Shown here in pieces: positions 26,043-35,623 of a stretch of 64,000 nucleotides of DNA (the stretch's first letter is position 1; every line of letters begins with the position of its first letter). Source of the DNA: Atribacter laminatus (lineage in GTDB: Bacteria; Atribacterota; Atribacteria; Atribacterales; Atribacteraceae). The translations under genes were made by a program, and so were the position numbers. A model generated the notes under the pieces. That model made no database searches and had not been told where the DNA came from. It was given only the letters and a program-made list of their open reading frames with translations. Location: contig NZ_CP065383.1 in NCBI RefSeq assembly GCF_015775515.1, forward strand, positions 2,046,001 to 2,110,000. Reading direction: 5' to 3'.

Positions 26043-27359
26043 ATGAAGAAAAACCCAGTTACCGAATACATTCGAGCCGAAGAGAATCAATGCCCGACGG
26101 CTGTGTGGAAGTTTTCGGTTTTAGATCAGGCCTGTTTTCCAATGATAATCCGTGGAACCTTGGTATATGATGTCCAGTTGGACGTTGATACCATGAAAGC
26201 AGGATTTAAGAAACTTCTTTATTACTATCCTCATCTTTCAGGAAGAATGAAAGATAAAAGCGGTATCCAATTCACCAATGATGGAGTTCCATTTACTGTG
26301 ACCAGTGAACCTGACCTTTTATTAAAAGACGCACTTAAAAAAGGGCAAGACGTTGACCGTTTTTCCTCGGATATAAAGCCTTCCAGGATAAGACGAGGCA
26401 TTGATGCCCCTCTAAGCGTTAAGATCACCAAGTTACAAGATGGCTCGGTTTTGGGAATTAAATGCTCTCATGCCTGTATGGATGGAGATAGTTTTTATAC
26501 CATGTTATACAATTGGGGACAAATCTGTAAGAATGAAAACTTCATTGAACCGGTTTTGGATCAGTCATTGTTTCATGTTCCTATGAATCTTTCCAGGGAG
26601 GAGGTACAGAAAGCAGCTTTCAATCGTGGTTGGAAAAAAGTCTCAAAATTAGCTTTTCTTAAAATTCTTCCCACTTTTATGTTCGGTATCGTAAAAGAGC
26701 GAACTGATGCCTTTTATTTTTCTGCTGATGGGCTAAGCCAACTAAAACGGCAAATATCTACTGACGTCAGTTTTCCCTGTAGTACACATGTTGCCCTTTC
26801 TGCCTTTCTTACCAAAATGCTCCTGAAACTGTTTAACCATAGCGAAAAAACCACCTGCGTTCAGGTAACCGTGGCAAATTTACGCAATCGTCTGACTGAA
26901 ATCCCCTCGACTTTTGTAGGGAATGCATCGTCTATTGTTGCAACGCCAAATTTTTCAGCCGGAGCAAGCCTCGAAGAAATAACGGGTATTATTCATCGAA
27001 CACTTCAACCACTTAGAGAAACATCATTGGAAGAACTGAGGAATATCGTGTCCTTGAGTATCCAGGCAATGAAACTCAAATTACCAGTATTGCCGTTTGA
27101 TTTCACTGAAATGTATTCAAAGAAACCAACAGTTTTTTATATTAATAATTTTTCAAAGTTTCATATTTATGATTTAGACTTCGGTTTTAGAAAGCCAGTG
27201 TCAATTATCCCCCATAATCTCTCTGATCAAGTTCTTATCTGGCCTGCTCATCCTGCGAAAGGAGGAGTAGAAGTTTATTTTTCAGGGATTCCTGCTCGTA
27301 TGATTCGTAAAATGAAAAAAGACGATCCCTGGTTTCAAGAAATGAAGCAATATAACTGA
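26043..27359 (+). CDS. BAHD-like acyltransferase
   Basis: A 438-residue protein with the two signatures of BAHD acyltransferases (PF02458): HxxxDG in SHACMDGDSFYT at about residue 145, and a DFGFRKP segment near residue 380 matching the DFGWG structural motif. BAHD enzymes use acyl-CoA to acylate alcohols or amines and are best known from plants and fungi; bacterial members are few. A condensation-type CoA-dependent acyltransferase is the other option. The ATG at 26043 is chosen because GAGG lies 8 nt upstream; the ATG two codons earlier is too close. It follows DUF3795 by 42 nt. Confidence 0.75.
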   Translation: MKKNPVTEYIRAEENQCPTAVWKFSVLDQACFPMIIRGTLVYDVQLDVDTMKAGFKKLLYYYPHLSGRMKDKSGIQFTNDGVPFTVTSEPDLLLKDALKKGQDVDRFSSDIKPSRIRRGIDAPLSVKITKLQDGSVLGIKCSHACMDGDSFYTMLYNWGQICKNENFIEPVLDQSLFHVPMNLSREEVQKAAFNRGWKKVSKLAFLKILPTFMFGIVKERTDAFYFSADGLSQLKRQISTDVSFPCSTHVALSAFLTKMLLKLFNHSEKTTCVQVTVANLRNRLTEIPSTFVGNASSIVATPNFSAGASLEEITGIIHRTLQPLRETSLEELRNIVSLSIQAMKLKLPVLPFDFTEMYSKKPTVFYINNFSKFHIYDLDFGFRKPVSIIPHNLSDQVLIWPAHPAKGGVEVYFSGIPARMIRKMKKDDPWFQEMKQYN

Positions 27360-27808
27360 TTATTTTTTTGAGACATTTATGCAAGCTTTCAATTTATTCG
27401 TAAGTATTTAGCGCCATGTCCTGATTTTTGAATGAAAGGAGAAAAGGGAAAGATTTTTTCAATTGCCAAACTAAATTCAATTTGTTGCCAATATAATCCG
27501 AATAAATTCCAACCAAGGGAAATCGTTTGGAGTGATGCCGGGTGAAATTGATGGATAGACAATGGGGTAAATTCAATCAGGGCAGACACAGAGGTCTGCC
27601 CTTACAATGATAACTAAAAAATTAAATAAAAGATAATTCAATGGATTTGAATTGTAGGAGTGAACTTGCGTGTTCACATATTTTTGTGTGGTATGAAGAG
27701 AGATTTTAGACGAATGCAGGTTAAAATATTTACAAAAAATATAAAAATGAAAGAATAATGTTATTATTTAAATAAAGGTTCTGAAATTAAGATAGAAATG
27801 AGGGTTGG
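27360..27808. repeat. Intergenic stretch with short palindromes
   Basis: No gene is visible. It holds the hairpin GGGCAGAC...GTCTGCCC (27580-27601) and GTGAACTTGCGTGTTCAC near 27660-27677, both matching the AGGGGCAGACCTG type units seen in the long repeats at 18442 and 21110. The rest is AT-rich, presumably holding the promoter of the next gene. Confidence 0.6.
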
Positions 27809-27811
27809 ATT

Positions 27812-28537
27812 ATTAAGAAAGCTGTTAAGAGCCAGCGTATTCAGATTGGGAAAGTAGAAGTAGAATTAACCCAAAAAGATATAAAAAATATGCATTTGAG
27901 AATTCTTCCTCCTGATGGCAGAGTGAAAGTCTCCGCTCCTTTCCGAATGGATATTGAGACCATCCGCAAATTTGTTCTTCAAAAGTTATCTTGGATTGAA
28001 AAACACCAAGCGAAATTCTTACAACAGAAAAAGGAAACACCACACGAATATATCAACGGTGAAAACCATTATTTTGCTGGTCGCAGTTATCTGCTTCGGG
28101 TTGTTGACTATGCAGGATTTCCAAAGGTAATGATTCATGATCAAAAATATATCGATCTTTTGATATCACGAGATAGTGATCGGGAGAAGCGAAAAGAAGT
28201 CATAAGCGATTGGTATAGAGAACATTTAAAATTAAGGATTCCAGAGCTCGTAAAAAAATGGGAGAAAATCATTGGAGTCGAGGCAAAGGAATGTCGAATC
28301 AAACAGATGAAAACCCGATGGGGATCTTGTTCCATCAAGCTTCGGCGGGTTTGGTTGAATTTGGAACTGGCTAAAAAACCAGACCATTGCTTGGAATATG
28401 TGATTGTCCATGAGTTGGTTCATCTTTTAGAACCAAAACACAACAGCAGTTTTAAAGCGTATATGGATGGTTTTATGCCGCAATGGAGGAAGTATAAGAA
28501 AGAGTTAAATCAGGGAAATGAGTCTCTTCTTTCTTGA
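27812..28537 (+). CDS. YgjP-type metallopeptidase, probable AUU start
   Basis: A YgjP/DUF45 zinc metallopeptidase-like protein, about 241 residues. Active-site sequence is HELVHLLEPKHNSSF, preceded by the conserved MKTRWGSCS and RRVWLNLELA. The first ATG in frame (27890) has no ribosome site and would remove an N-terminal strand pair (QRIQIGKVEVELTQKDIKN) that homologs have. The frame is open upstream only to a TAA at 27788-27790 and contains no ATG, GTG or TTG. GAGGG at 27800-27804 points to initiation at one of two ATT codons, 27809 or 27812; I chose the latter for its 7-nt spacing. Function: likely protease of unknown target. Confidence 0.75.
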   Translation: MKKAVKSQRIQIGKVEVELTQKDIKNMHLRILPPDGRVKVSAPFRMDIETIRKFVLQKLSWIEKHQAKFLQQKKETPHEYINGENHYFAGRSYLLRVVDYAGFPKVMIHDQKYIDLLISRDSDREKRKEVISDWYREHLKLRIPELVKKWEKIIGVEAKECRIKQMKTRWGSCSIKLRRVWLNLELAKKPDHCLEYVIVHELVHLLEPKHNSSFKAYMDGFMPQWRKYKKELNQGNESLLS

Positions 28538-28600
28538 AACTAGATGAAGATGAGAACGAAAGGTTCGACATGCCGTGGCATGTCGCTACAATTAACCTGA
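28538..28600. repeat. Palindromic repeat remnant
   Basis: Holds the near-palindrome CGACATGCCGTGGCATGTCG (28566-28585) followed by CTACAATTAA, a shortened member of the composite repeat family. One central base differs from the perfect copies. Confidence 0.75.
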
Positions 28601-28677
28601 GTTAGGATTCAGGATGACAACTTTTATCGTTATTGTTTGAATAAGATATAATTAATGACAAAGGGAGTTGGGGAAAA

Positions 28678-29553
28678 GTGAAAAGTAGAATATTTTTAAG
28701 AAGACTAATTTTATATTTAGAAATAAATCTTGGTCTATTCATTCTAATTTTTATTCTTTGCCCTGCTTATACCTATGAATTAAACCAATTTTATGGAAAC
28801 CATACAAAAGAAAATTCTATTCAAAACTTGATAACTAACCAAACGGTTGGAATCACTGATAATAATGCAAGATTCGTTCAAGACAACAGCCACGTTCCAA
28901 TGATTAACCCAGGAAATAACAAACCGATAGAGCTGGTTTTAACGCCAATGGTTACTGATGAAGAAAATGGTGGGGCAGATAAAAAACAAGAAGGTGAGGG
29001 TGTGGCCAGGGAATCTGATTATTTCCAGGAAGGAGATTTCGTCACGGTTCAACCGTTCTTGTTTGATGCCATAGGAAATGGTCCTGTCTATGGGTGGACC
29101 TGGCTCACTCAGACGGGTGACCGAGCTTCTTGGACTTTCAAACTTAAGCCAGGATCGGTTAACGTTAAAACTGCTGCCCTGAATTTTTCTTTCTTAGTGA
29201 CCAATGGGGTGAATGGAGGAAGCGGGTATACCTCCAATCCCAAAGTGAAAATTTTTGATCTAAATGGCAATGAATTGGGGAGTTCTGCTCTCCAACTGAC
29301 CAATACCTTTCGGCCGAAATACTCGGGTAATACCGTAGGGATCGGCTATCCGGCATCAGGCGCAATTGAGTCTTCGCTCTTGAGACAATTGGTTTCACAA
29401 GGTCAAAGCTTCGTGGTGTCCATCGAATGGCCAACTCCCGACAAACATCATATTGCAGCAAAGAAAGATTCGGTCCTTCTCGCTTACGTCATTTCTGTTG
29501 AAATGACAGGGAGATCTGAACAAAATTTTACTACCCAGCGGGGAAGAAAGTGA
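28678..29553 (+). CDS. Exported hypothetical protein
   Basis: A 291-residue protein with an N-terminal signal or anchor segment (LILYLEINLGLFILIFILCP) and a likely cleavage near AYTYE. The mature part is Gly-, Asn- and Ser-rich with beta-strand-like runs (for example SWTFKLKPGSVNVKTAALNF), suggesting a beta-sandwich. I do not recognise the family. The start is a GTG at 28678, about 4 nt after a GGGG and preceded by AGGGAG. The N-terminal segment resembles that of the partial protein at 63756 (RR-I-x-x-LE/FEI pattern and PAY), so the two may be paralogs. Confidence 0.7.
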   Translation: MKSRIFLRRLILYLEINLGLFILIFILCPAYTYELNQFYGNHTKENSIQNLITNQTVGITDNNARFVQDNSHVPMINPGNNKPIELVLTPMVTDEENGGADKKQEGEGVARESDYFQEGDFVTVQPFLFDAIGNGPVYGWTWLTQTGDRASWTFKLKPGSVNVKTAALNFSFLVTNGVNGGSGYTSNPKVKIFDLNGNELGSSALQLTNTFRPKYSGNTVGIGYPASGAIESSLLRQLVSQGQSFVVSIEWPTPDKHHIAAKKDSVLLAYVISVEMTGRSEQNFTTQRGRK

Positions 29554-29571
29554 ATCACAAAAAGCTTACAA

Positions 29572-29603
29572 TTACCCTGTGGGATAATAATCCCACAGGG
29601 TAA
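29572..29603. terminator. Strong hairpin between convergent genes
   Basis: A perfect 14-bp inverted repeat, TTACCCTGTGGGAT and its complement, with a 4-nt loop. It lies between the convergent exported-protein and msrAB genes and probably ends transcription in both directions, though T runs are weak on either side. Confidence 0.7.
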
Positions 29604-29611
29604 GGTGATTA

Positions 29612-30697
29612 TTACTCCTCAAAAAGTTTGGTGAATTCTCCATACCCTTCTTTTTCTAAATCCTCTTTTGGTATAAAACGCAATGCTGCTGAATTAATAC
29701 AGTAGCGACGTCCGGTCGGTGGAGGTCCGTCATCAAAAACGTGGCCGAGGTGTGAATCAGCATATTTGCTGCGGACTTCGGTTCGCATCATAAAGTGGCT
29801 ACTGTCGGTGTTTTCTGCAATATTCTCTGGAATCAGAGGCTGAGTGAAGCTAGGCCAGCCGGTTCCGGATTCAAACTTATCAAGAGAGTTGAAGAGTGGT
29901 TCGCCGGAAACAATATCCACATAGATGCCTTCTTTTTTGTTGTCCCAATAATCATTGTTGAACGGCATTTCGGTGGCATTTTCCTGAGTGACTTCATATT
30001 GGAGAGGAGTGAGCTTTTTTTGAAGCTCTTCAGGTGATGGTTTCTGATAGTTAACAAATTTATCTTGATTTTCAATCACGCTTTCATCATCCTTCCAGTA
30101 TTTTTCTTGAAATTGATCCCGCCCGGAAAAAGAACGATAGACTTCATAGCGATTGCTAGATTTTTTATAGTAATTTTGGTGATATTCTTCGGCCGGATAG
30201 AAAACCGAAACTGGGAGAATCTCGGTTACAATGGGATCATTGAATTTTCCCGACTTTTCCAGATCTTCTTTTGACTGCTCGGCGATGGTTTTTTGTTCTT
30301 GGTTGTGGTAGAAAATGGCAGTTCGGTATTGTGAGCCTTGATCAACAAATTGACCAAAGGGGTCAGTCGGATTGATGCTTTTCCAGAAGGCGTCCAGGAT
30401 CTCCCTATAGGTTATTTTATCTGGATCATAAGTGACCTCGACCGCTTCATAATGACCAGTGGTTCCCGAACAGACTTGCTCGTAAGTGGGATTTTCGGTA
30501 TGGCCTCCGGTGTAACCTGATACGGCTTCGATGACACCCTCCAGTTTTTCCATGGCGCTTTCCAAACACCAGAAACAGCCACCTGCCAGGGTAGCTTTTT
30601 CCAGTTTCGAAGGATTCTGATTTGACTCTTGTGCTAATGCATAACTTCCAAAAATAAAGGGCAAAATGATCAGTAATGCAAACAGGAGCCCTTTCAT
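29612..30697 (-). CDS. msrAB: Exported MsrA-MsrB methionine sulfoxide reductase fusion
   Basis: A 361-residue bifunctional enzyme that reduces both S- and R-methionine sulfoxide. A signal peptide ([20 protein letters not shown]) is followed by the MsrA domain with catalytic GGCFWC and the [16 protein letters not shown] segment, then MsrB ([22 protein letters not shown], catalytic Cys in [12 protein letters not shown]). The usual zinc CxxC pairs of MsrB are absent, as in many fused forms. Export means it repairs oxidised envelope proteins. The ATG at 30697 follows GAGGTG by 6 nt; an ATG six codons earlier is unsupported. Confidence 0.93.
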   Translation of the reverse strand: MKGLLFALLIILPFIFGSYALAQESNQNPSKLEKATLAGGCFWCLESAMEKLEGVIEAVSGYTGGHTENPTYEQVCSGTTGHYEAVEVTYDPDKITYREILDAFWKSINPTDPFGQFVDQGSQYRTAIFYHNQEQKTIAEQSKEDLEKSGKFNDPIVTEILPVSVFYPAEEYHQNYYKKSSNRYEVYRSFSGRDQFQEKYWKDDESVIENQDKFVNYQKPSPEELQKKLTPLQYEVTQENATEMPFNNDYWDNKKEGIYVDIVSGEPLFNSLDKFESGTGWPSFTQPLIPENIAENTDSSHFMMRTEVRSKYADSHLGHVFDDGPPPTGRRYCINSAALRFIPKEDLEKEGYGEFTKLFEE

Positions 30698-30779
30698 ATT
30701 GATCACCTCATTCATTATCTGCGAAATTTCTTTTAATATTATGTAATGAATTTTTTGGCTTTTTTATTCCTCAAGGGAG

Positions 30780-30895
30780 AGTATTAGCGGAAAGCGCTGA
30801 GGGGGAGGGGGGCAATGAAATACGAGAGGGCGATGGGGAGAGGGGGCGACTTTTTGGTTCCTTCTTCCTTGATGGGAGAAGGTCAGGATGACGGT
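30780..30895. repeat. GGCGAAAAACGCC-type and TTCTCCC-type repeats
   Basis: Contains GTATTAGCGGAAAGCGCTGAG, slightly shortened here, then GGGGGAGGGG, a member of the repeat seen at 37212, 50891, 52503 and 62022. It is followed by GGTTCCTTCTTCCTTGATGG and GAGAAGGTCAGGATGA, the same unit as at 50937. Noncoding. Confidence 0.7.
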
Positions 30896-30989
30896 TTTTT
30901 AAAATTATTCAGTTCTAACTTATCATTATTTAAAGTTTATTTGGTACAATTGATATATTTTTCATCCAAGAAAAAGAGAAGGAGACGAC

Positions 30990-32120
30990 ATGGGACAAGT
31001 CAGTATCGTTCGGGTCAAGGAGAATATTAAAGAAAGCTTATACCACTCTATCCAGCTGATTGGAGGAATTTCAAAATTTATCCAGCACGGAGATCGAATT
31101 CTTTTAAAACCCAATCTCAATGGGTGGGAAGGGACAACTAACCGGATAATGGTAGAAGCATTGATTCAACTTCTGCTTGATTATCAGGTTCGGTCGATAG
31201 CCATTGGTGAATCGACCTTTGGTGATGCCCAAACGACCAAGGTTTGTTTTCAAAAAACCGGCTTTCAAGATTTAGTTAAAAAATACCACCTTCCTTTGAT
31301 CAATTTTAACCAATCGGAAACGGTATCGGTTCCAGTTCCGCATCCGCTTATTCTCAAAAACATTCCAATTGCGAAAGAGTATTTTGAAGCCGATGTCATC
31401 ATTAATTTACCAGTGATGAAGGTCCATTATGCGACTGGCATTACCCTGGGTTTAAAGAATCTCAAAGGATTTCTCCCTCCCGAAGAGAAAAAGCATTTTC
31501 ACGAAATTGGTCTGGATCAGGCAATTGTTGATCTCAACAAAGCCATAACCACCCAACTCACCATTGTTGATGCCATTCAAGCTATGGAAAGAATGGGCCC
31601 TCGGGGTGGTGATATGGTTTCGCTCAACTTAATCATGGTTGGCGAAAATAACTGGGAAGTCGATTGGGTGGGGATGAATATAATGGGGTACCAACTTTCC
31701 GAGGTAAAGCACCTTCGATACTACCTGGAAGACAAGAACATTGATGAGCAGAGGATTCAAGAAGTCAAAGTAGTGGGAGAAAGCATAGAGAATGCCCGGC
31801 ATCCTTTTAAAAAAGTGGCTATGGAAGCAATCATTCCGCCCTCTTTTAATCTCTACCAAACCAATGCTTGTAGCGCCTGCATGAATGCCTTGCTGCTTTC
31901 CTGCTCCTTTTTAGAAGGAATCCCGACAGTTCCGATTGATGTCTTTCTTGGTTCAAATATTGTTGAATTTCCTTCCAACCATCATCTTCGTCTCTCTTTT
32001 GGAAATTGCTGTACAAAAAAGACTGATAATCCGCTTTCGATACCAGGTTGTCCTCCTTATCCTTTTAATTTAAATTTACTTTTAAAACAAAGAGGATTGA
32101 TAAAAAAAGAAGAGAGTTAA
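30990..32120 (+). CDS. DUF362 protein
   Basis: A 376-residue DUF362 (PF04015) protein. Family features are the N-terminal DRILLKPNLNGWEG, the VMKVHYATGITLGLKNLKGF segment and a conserved Asp-rich middle. The C-terminal part carries cysteines (CSACMNALLLSC, FGNCC, IPGCPP) rather than the 4Fe-4S ferredoxin motifs found in longer relatives. Function of the family is not established. The ATG at 30990 follows GAAGGAG by about 6 nt. It converges with the ABC permease gene, with 6 nt between the stops. Confidence 0.8.
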   Translation: MGQVSIVRVKENIKESLYHSIQLIGGISKFIQHGDRILLKPNLNGWEGTTNRIMVEALIQLLLDYQVRSIAIGESTFGDAQTTKVCFQKTGFQDLVKKYHLPLINFNQSETVSVPVPHPLILKNIPIAKEYFEADVIINLPVMKVHYATGITLGLKNLKGFLPPEEKKHFHEIGLDQAIVDLNKAITTQLTIVDAIQAMERMGPRGGDMVSLNLIMVGENNWEVDWVGMNIMGYQLSEVKHLRYYLEDKNIDEQRIQEVKVVGESIENARHPFKKVAMEAIIPPSFNLYQTNACSACMNALLLSCSFLEGIPTVPIDVFLGSNIVEFPSNHHLRLSFGNCCTKKTDNPLSIPGCPPYPFNLNLLLKQRGLIKKEES

Positions 32121-32126
32121 TATTTT

Positions 32127-33167
32127 TTATGAAATGAGTTTTCGTCTTCTCCATTGGTCAAAGATCACCACTGAGACAATGATGATTCCGTTGATGACCC
32201 GTTGCCAGAAGGGTTCAACATTGAGAAGGTTCAAGCCGTTTGCTAGCACTCCCATCAGAATGGCGCCGATAAAAGTTCCAAATATAGTTCCCTGGCCGCC
32301 AAACAGATTGGTTCCTCCAATGACAACCGCGGCAATGGTCTGAAGCTCGATACCTTCAGCCATCAAAGCATTCGCGGAGTTCATCCGTCCAGTGAGAACC
32401 AATCCGCCAATTCCACAGTAGAGTCCGGATAGACCGTACACCCAAATTTTGGTCCATTCGACGTTAATGCCTGAAGCACGGGCTGCCTCCTTGTTACCGC
32501 CAATCGCATAGATGGACCGGCCGAAACTGGTCCGCATCAATATAAACCAGGTGATTCCTATCATAATGAGAGCAACGATCATCGGTGCCGGGATTTGGAA
32601 GATGTCGCCCGCTCCTAACCAAACCAGAGCAGGAGGAAGATATCCTTTTAAAGCGGTTGCAGTGAAGTGAGAGGGAACTGGCAGCCCATCGGTAATCAAT
32701 AGAGCCACACCTCGGAAAGCACCAAGCATGCCTAAGGTACCGATGAAATCGGGGATTTTTCCTTTGGCAATAAGAATTCCATTGGTAAAACCCGCCAGCA
32801 TGGCAATGATAACGCCTAAAAAAGCACCGGAAAGAAAATCCCATCCCCAGTAACTCATGGCCACGGCTCCAACACTTCCTCCCAGGGCGATCAAAGGCCC
32901 AACCGAAAGGTCAATACCGGCAGAAATGATCACCATGGTTTGAGCACAGGCGGCTATTAAAACGACGGAAACCTGACGAAAAATATTAAGAACATTACTG
33001 ATAGTAAGAAAATGTTGAGAAGATAAGGCAAAAAAAGCACTTAAGCCAATCAAGCCGATTAAAGAACCACCCTTTAGGAGAACCAGATGTACCAGATTCC
33101 CAGGTTGGTAAGATGGTAATAAAACTCTTTCTTTTTGTTCATTCTTGGTTGAATGATTCTTATCCAT
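32127..33167 (-). CDS. Sugar ABC transporter permease (RbsC type)
   Basis: A 346-residue membrane permease of the ribose/xylose/autoinducer-2 class (BPD_transp_2). It has about ten hydrophobic segments and the family signatures ISAGIDLSVGPLIALGG and the cytoplasmic loop GRSIYAIGGNKEAARASGIN that contacts the ATPase. Start choice is between adjacent ATGs at 33170 and 33167; GGAGG favours the second. It overlaps the end of the ATPase gene, and is last in the operon binding protein, dehydrogenase, ATPase, permease. The sugar is unknown. Confidence 0.9.
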   Translation of the reverse strand: MDKNHSTKNEQKERVLLPSYQPGNLVHLVLLKGGSLIGLIGLSAFFALSSQHFLTISNVLNIFRQVSVVLIAACAQTMVIISAGIDLSVGPLIALGGSVGAVAMSYWGWDFLSGAFLGVIIAMLAGFTNGILIAKGKIPDFIGTLGMLGAFRGVALLITDGLPVPSHFTATALKGYLPPALVWLGAGDIFQIPAPMIVALIMIGITWFILMRTSFGRSIYAIGGNKEAARASGINVEWTKIWVYGLSGLYCGIGGLVLTGRMNSANALMAEGIELQTIAAVVIGGTNLFGGQGTIFGTFIGAILMGVLANGLNLLNVEPFWQRVINGIIIVSVVIFDQWRRRKLIS

Positions 33168-34686
33168 CATTTTCCCTCCCATAATGAACTCCACTGGCGG
33201 CTGCTAAAATTTCTGATTTATCTAATCCCAGAGGATTATTAAAGGTGGTCACTATTTGTCCGTTTCGAAGTACCACAATCCTGTCCCCCATTTCAATGGC
33301 TTCCAAAGGATCCGATGTGATATAAATGACGGTTAAACCTTTCTGAACCATCCCTTTGACAAAGTTGCGGATTTCAAATTTGGCTCCAACATCGATCCCG
33401 CGAGTTGGCTCATCCATGATCAGGATTTTAGGTTCTCGTGCCAACCAGCGTGCAAGGAGTACTTTCTGTTGGTTCCCACCACTCAGGTATAAAATTTCGC
33501 GAAAAATATTCGGGGGCTTAATTCGCAAAGCTTGGACGTAATGCTTGGCAACCTCATGTTCTTTTTTGATCTGGAGGACTCCGTTTCGAATCATTTTTTT
33601 GAGTATCGCCAGAGTAATGTTGGCATAAACAGGTAATTCGTAAATTAAGCCAAAACGGCGGTCTTCGGGAATATAGCCGATTCCAAGCTGGATGGCGATT
33701 TTGGGATGATTGATGGTAACCGGATTCCCAAATAAGCGAATGGTCCCTTCCAGGGTTTCGAAACCAAAAAGTCCTCTCGCTAAAGTAGTTTTTCCCGAAC
33801 CCATCAAACCAAAAACGACCAGAATTTCACCCTGATAAATATTTAAACTGATTTTTTTCTTGTAGAATTTGGTTCCTATTTCTTCAAGAGATAAGGCAAT
33901 GGTTTTTTCTTTGGTAGGAGGAGTATGGTGGAAATTTTTTAAATTTATATATTTACCGGTCATATGATAAATGATGGTTTGTTCGTCGAGATTTGGTTTG
34001 GTGTCGGTGATTACCTTTTCACCGTCTTTTAAAACCGTAATTCGATTAGAGATTTTCACTGCTTCATTAATTTTATGAGAAATAAAAATAATCGATTTCC
34101 CCTCGTTTTTGATTTCCTTTAAAATTTGAAAAAGCCGGTTGATTTCTTCTCCGCTCAGAGCTGAAGTCGGCTCGTCGAGAAGGAGAATTTTAACGTGGGA
34201 GTGGCTGATGGCTTTTAAAATTTCAATCAACTGTTGTTCGGCGACTGAAAGAGTGCCGACGAGAGCTCGAGGATCAACTTTCACCTGAAATCGATTGAGA
34301 AGTTGGTTGGTAGATTCGTTCATTTTTTCCCAATCAACACTGATCCCTTTCTTGGGCCATCGGCCTAAAAAGATATTTTCAGCAACCGAAAGATAGGGAA
34401 GGAGAGATAAATCCTGATGAACCAGGGCAATCCCAGCTTGAAGAGCAAGACGAGGGTTTTCTAAATGGAGACTTTTGTTTTCCAGTAAAATTTCACCAGA
34501 ATCCCGGGGAATGATACCTCCTAATATTTTCATAAGAGTACTTTTCCCGGCACCATTTTCTCCTAAAACGGCATGGACCTCTCCAGAGTAGATATCTAAA
34601 GTAACATTTTTCAAGGCTTCGACACCAGGGAATTTTTTACTGACATTTTTAATAACCAAGGTTGGGGTGGATTCAGGGTTCACCAT
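33160..34686 (-). CDS. Sugar ABC transporter ATPase, tandem domains (RbsA type)
   Basis: A 508-residue ATPase with two nucleotide-binding domains, as in RbsA and XylG. The first has Walker A GENGAGKST, the signature LSVAEQQ and Walker B ILLLDEPTSAL. The second has GLMGSGKTTLARGLFGFE, the signature LSGGNQQKVLLARWL and ILIMDEPTRGIDVG. It powers sugar import. The ATG at 34686 follows GGAGGG at 8 nt and overlaps the stop of the dehydrogenase gene by 7 nt, so the genes are translationally coupled. Confidence 0.93.
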   Translation of the reverse strand: MVNPESTPTLVIKNVSKKFPGVEALKNVTLDIYSGEVHAVLGENGAGKSTLMKILGGIIPRDSGEILLENKSLHLENPRLALQAGIALVHQDLSLLPYLSVAENIFLGRWPKKGISVDWEKMNESTNQLLNRFQVKVDPRALVGTLSVAEQQLIEILKAISHSHVKILLLDEPTSALSGEEINRLFQILKEIKNEGKSIIFISHKINEAVKISNRITVLKDGEKVITDTKPNLDEQTIIYHMTGKYINLKNFHHTPPTKEKTIALSLEEIGTKFYKKKISLNIYQGEILVVFGLMGSGKTTLARGLFGFETLEGTIRLFGNPVTINHPKIAIQLGIGYIPEDRRFGLIYELPVYANITLAILKKMIRNGVLQIKKEHEVAKHYVQALRIKPPNIFREILYLSGGNQQKVLLARWLAREPKILIMDEPTRGIDVGAKFEIRNFVKGMVQKGLTVIYITSDPLEAIEMGDRIVVLRNGQIVTTFNNPLGLDKSEILAAASGVHYGRENDG

Positions 34687-35447
34687 ATGGTGTACCCTCC
34701 ATCAACATTCATGATGGTTCCATGAGCATAACCAATTACCTCGGAACTGAGGGCAAGAATGGCAGTAGCGATTTCCTCTGGTTTTCCCAACCGTTGGATC
34801 GGTCGGCTGTTTTCTAATTTTTGACGTACGGAAAGAGGATCACTCGATTGTACCAGGGATTCTTCCACCAACGGGGTGAGGGTTGTTCCCGGACAAATAC
34901 AATTGGTTCGAATGCCGTAAGGGATTAAATCAATGGCACAGCTTTGAGTGATCGAGATAACTGCAGCTTTGGTGAGGTTGTAAACAATCTGATTAGCAAT
35001 TCCAACCAATCCAGCTTCGGAGGCAACATTGACGATCACTCCTCGATTTTGCTTGATCATTTGGAGTCCCACATGTTTAATACACCATAAAACTCCTTTA
35101 ATATTGACCGAGACGATTTTCTCCCAAATTTCTTCATTGAAGGATAAAGCATCACCGTGGGCATATAATCCGGCATTGTTGACCAAGACGTCAATTTGAT
35201 GGTGCAGTGTGATGATGGAATGAACCATTTTTTGAACTTCTTCTTCTCGAGTTATATTGACTGGGTGGAATTCAGCATACCCTGAGTGGTTCTGGATTTT
35301 TTTCTCGATTTCTTTCCCCCGATTACTGTCCAGGTCGGCAATCATGACCTTGGCTCCTTCATGGGCAAACAGTTCGGCAGTAGCCGAGCCGATTCCAGCA
35401 GCAGCTCCGGTAATAATTATAATTTTCTCTCGAAAGCCGAAATCCAT
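34680..35447 (-). CDS. Short-chain dehydrogenase/reductase
   Basis: A 255-residue classical SDR. NAD(P) binding motif TGAAAGIG, the NNAG motif, active-site Ser in NVASEAG and the Tyr-Lys pair YNLTK are all present. An acidic residue after the second strand (MIADLDSN) favours NAD over NADP. Being inside a sugar ABC operon, it probably oxidises the imported sugar or polyol. The ATG at 35447 follows AAGGAG by 7 nt; a 28-codon extension upstream is open but unsupported. Confidence 0.9.
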   Translation of the reverse strand: MDFGFREKIIIITGAAAGIGSATAELFAHEGAKVMIADLDSNRGKEIEKKIQNHSGYAEFHPVNITREEEVQKMVHSIITLHHQIDVLVNNAGLYAHGDALSFNEEIWEKIVSVNIKGVLWCIKHVGLQMIKQNRGVIVNVASEAGLVGIANQIVYNLTKAAVISITQSCAIDLIPYGIRTNCICPGTTLTPLVEESLVQSSDPLSVRQKLENSRPIQRLGKPEEIATAILALSSEVIGYAHGTIMNVDGGYTIW

Positions 35448-35525
35448 TCTTTTTCTCCTTTCAGTTCCTCCCCGACATGAAGAGGAGAGTGCAATGGTAT
35501 TTTTTCTTTGATCTTTGAAACAAAA

Positions 35526-35588
35526 AGACAATCATGGCTTTTATTGAGCGGTATTATGGATTGGTACTCAAAAGAGCCATGATTGTCT
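35526..35588 (-). promoter_or_regulatory. Intercistronic hairpin in the sugar ABC operon
   Basis: A perfect 14-bp inverted repeat, AGACAATCATGGCT (35526-35539) and its complement (35575-35588), with additional partial pairing in the 35-nt loop. It lies between the binding-protein gene and the dehydrogenase gene. Hairpins here commonly stabilise the upstream message or reduce downstream transcription, giving more binding protein than transporter. That role is inferred. Confidence 0.65.
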
Positions 35589-35623
35589 CAAGAATGAAGG
35601 GGAGCAGATCTTAAAAGATACTA

